DNA from: Nibricoccus aquaticus
GTDB lineage: Bacteria > Verrucomicrobiota > Verrucomicrobiia > Opitutales > Opitutaceae
Direction: 5' to 3'
NCBI RefSeq assembly: GCF_002310495.1
Contig: NZ_CP023344.1
Coordinates: 372,001 to 436,000 of the forward strand
Length of the DNA stretch: 64,000 nucleotides
Shown: positions 63,434 through 64,000 of the stretch, in pieces
Layout of the letters: each line of letters starts with the position of its first letter
How positions within the stretch are numbered: position 1 is the first letter of the stretch
The notes under the pieces: generated by a model
What the model was told of the DNA's origin: nothing
Databases searched by the model: none
What the model saw: the letters and a program-made list of their open reading frames with translations, nothing else
Translations under genes and position numbers: made by a program

Positions 63434-63478
63434 CCAATCCTGTTAGTCCCTCTTAATCCTGTCCAAAAATTCCGACCT
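63434..63478 (-). repeat. Modular short repeat, unit CAGGATTAA
   Basis: Plus strand CAATCCTGTTAGTCCCTCTT then AATCCTGTCCAAAAATTCCGACC. Same family as 10151, 17044, 52145. Confidence 0.85.
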
Positions 63479-63489
63479 CCTCCGCTCCG

Positions 63490-63562
63490 CCACTTCCTCT
63501 CTGCATCTTCCGCTTCCGCCCCTCCGCGCCTCCGCGATCCCCCTTCCTCAGCCTCCGCGATC
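63490..63562 (-). repeat. Degraded short repeat, unit GCGGAGG
   Basis: Plus strand CGCCCCTCCGCGCCTCCGCG then GATCC, followed after a gap by CAGCCTCCGCGATCC. Adjacent to the ATCCTGT element. Confidence 0.6.
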
Positions 63563-63663
63563 CACACAGCATCCGCTCCTTTCCTCCCGCCACTGTTTCG
63601 GTCCGCCCCGCTTTCAATTCTTGCCCGCCTCGCCCGCGTTTGGTGTCGTTCGCCCTTCTTTCC

Positions 63664-64000
63664 ATGAGCAACACCAAGCCCGCTGATCCCCTGCGCCCCC
63701 ACTCGTCCGTCGTCGTTGACGGCAACGACCGTGCCCCCGCCCGCTCCATGCTCCGCGCCGTCGGCTTCACCGACGAGGACTTCAAGAAACCCCAGATCGC
63801 CGTCGCCTCTTCCGCGAGCAACATGACGCCCTGCAACGTCCACCTCGGCGACCTCAGCGAGCACGCGCAAAAAGGCATCAACGCCGCCGGCGGCAAAGCA
63901 GTTTATTTCAACACCATCACCGTCACCGACGGCATCAGCATGGGAACGCAGGGCATGAGATACTCGCTCGTCTCCCGCGACGTCATCGCCGACTCCATCG
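63664..64000 (+). CDS. ilvD: Dihydroxy-acid dehydratase, N-terminal part (runs off the window)
   Basis: First 112 codons of the valine/isoleucine dehydratase that removes water from dihydroxy acids. ARSMLRAVGFTDEDFKKP, SNMTPCNVHLGDLS (with the first FeS Cys) and TVTDGISMGTQGMRYSLVSR are family blocks. The rest lies beyond base 64000, so completeness is unknown. ATG start. Confidence 0.95.
   Translation, partial: MSNTKPADPLRPHSSVVVDGNDRAPARSMLRAVGFTDEDFKKPQIAVASSASNMTPCNVHLGDLSEHAQKGINAAGGKAVYFNTITVTDGISMGTQGMRYSLVSRDVIADSI

Larger units (their letters stand above)
63358..63663. other. Intergenic region between divergent scpB and ilvD
   Basis: 306 bp without a gene. It contains a modular short repeat of the ATCCTGT family (63434-63478) and a degraded CCTCCGCGCCTCCGCGA tract (63490-63562). 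The promoters of both genes must lie here but none stands out. Confidence 0.5.

Noticed and set aside
4577-63562. CRISPR array
   Set aside because: The short repeats have 9-12 bp units without spacers, and are scattered singly; no cas genes.
62365-63870. Longer scpB open frame reaching 63870
   Set aside because: The extra 171 codons cover the intergenic repeats and the ilvD start; the ScpB fold begins at 63357.
1-64000. tRNA or rRNA genes
   Set aside because: No cloverleaf-like or rRNA-like sequence was recognised by eye; a covariance-model search would be needed to exclude short ones.

Overview
The window looks like a chromosomal segment of a high-GC Gram-negative bacterium of the Verrucomicrobiota, most likely an Opitutaceae-type organism. 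This rests on a kdsC-lptC-lptA-lptB-hprK run (outer-membrane lipopolysaccharide plus HPr kinase), C-ending codons almost everywhere, few Shine-Dalgarno sequences, TonB/porin outer-membrane proteins and a MamK-like actin. The assignment is inference; no rRNA or tRNA gene was seen.

Layout. 0-7.3 kb: fused 2-oxoacid dehydrogenase E1, the LPS/HprK run, RNase PH and two small AT-richer genes. 7.4-10.4 kb: a tiny His-rich membrane protein and urease accessory genes ureF-ureG-ureD (minus strand) without urease structural genes. 10.6-20.2 kb: glgC/glmS diverging, trpE, a primary-type sigma factor, a two-domain iron-type ABC permease, an EamA transporter. 20.2-27.9 kb: quinone reductase-like protein, zinc peptidase, M3 oligopeptidase, TonB-dependent receptor, ferredoxin, and a rhomboid-like protein that lacks the catalytic serine. 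28-34.3 kb: tail-specific protease, prfA-prmC, a HAD hydrolase and a frameshifted gene. 34.4-40.5 kb: a porin / cupredoxin / hybrid histidine kinase module, a SipW-like S26 protein, cysK. 40.5-55 kb: a DNA-repair region: FAD oxidoreductase, SRPBCC-epimerase fusion, FeS (6-4)-type photolyase and CPD photolyase on the minus strand; then on the plus strand an exonuclease-DNA ligase fusion, its Lhr-like helicase and PdeM; a RAYT transposase with REP palindromes; and a 3-methyladenine glycosylase. 55-64 kb: MFS transporter, PfkB kinase, coiled-coil protein, rplU-rpmA behind a leader hairpin, the MamK-like actin, pheA, scpB and the start of ilvD.

The most unusual signal is a set of modular short-repeat elements scattered through the window. 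Each has two or three imperfect 9-12 bp direct repeats of one of about eight different units, usually followed by an A-rich stretch and the tail TCCG. Nearly all lie in the same strand orientation whatever the gene direction. Several lie in frame inside conserved genes (ureD, ureF, the Lhr-like helicase, the ligase), and a cluster of them forms the linker joining the exonuclease to the DNA ligase. A second layer of palindromic REP-type hairpins, one family flanking a RAYT gene, is also present.

Functionally, the photolyases, ligase module and glycosylase concentrate DNA repair around 41-55 kb. The LPS run, porins, TonB receptor and periplasmic proteases fit an envelope-rich Gram-negative cell. 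The remaining genes are mostly housekeeping metabolism.
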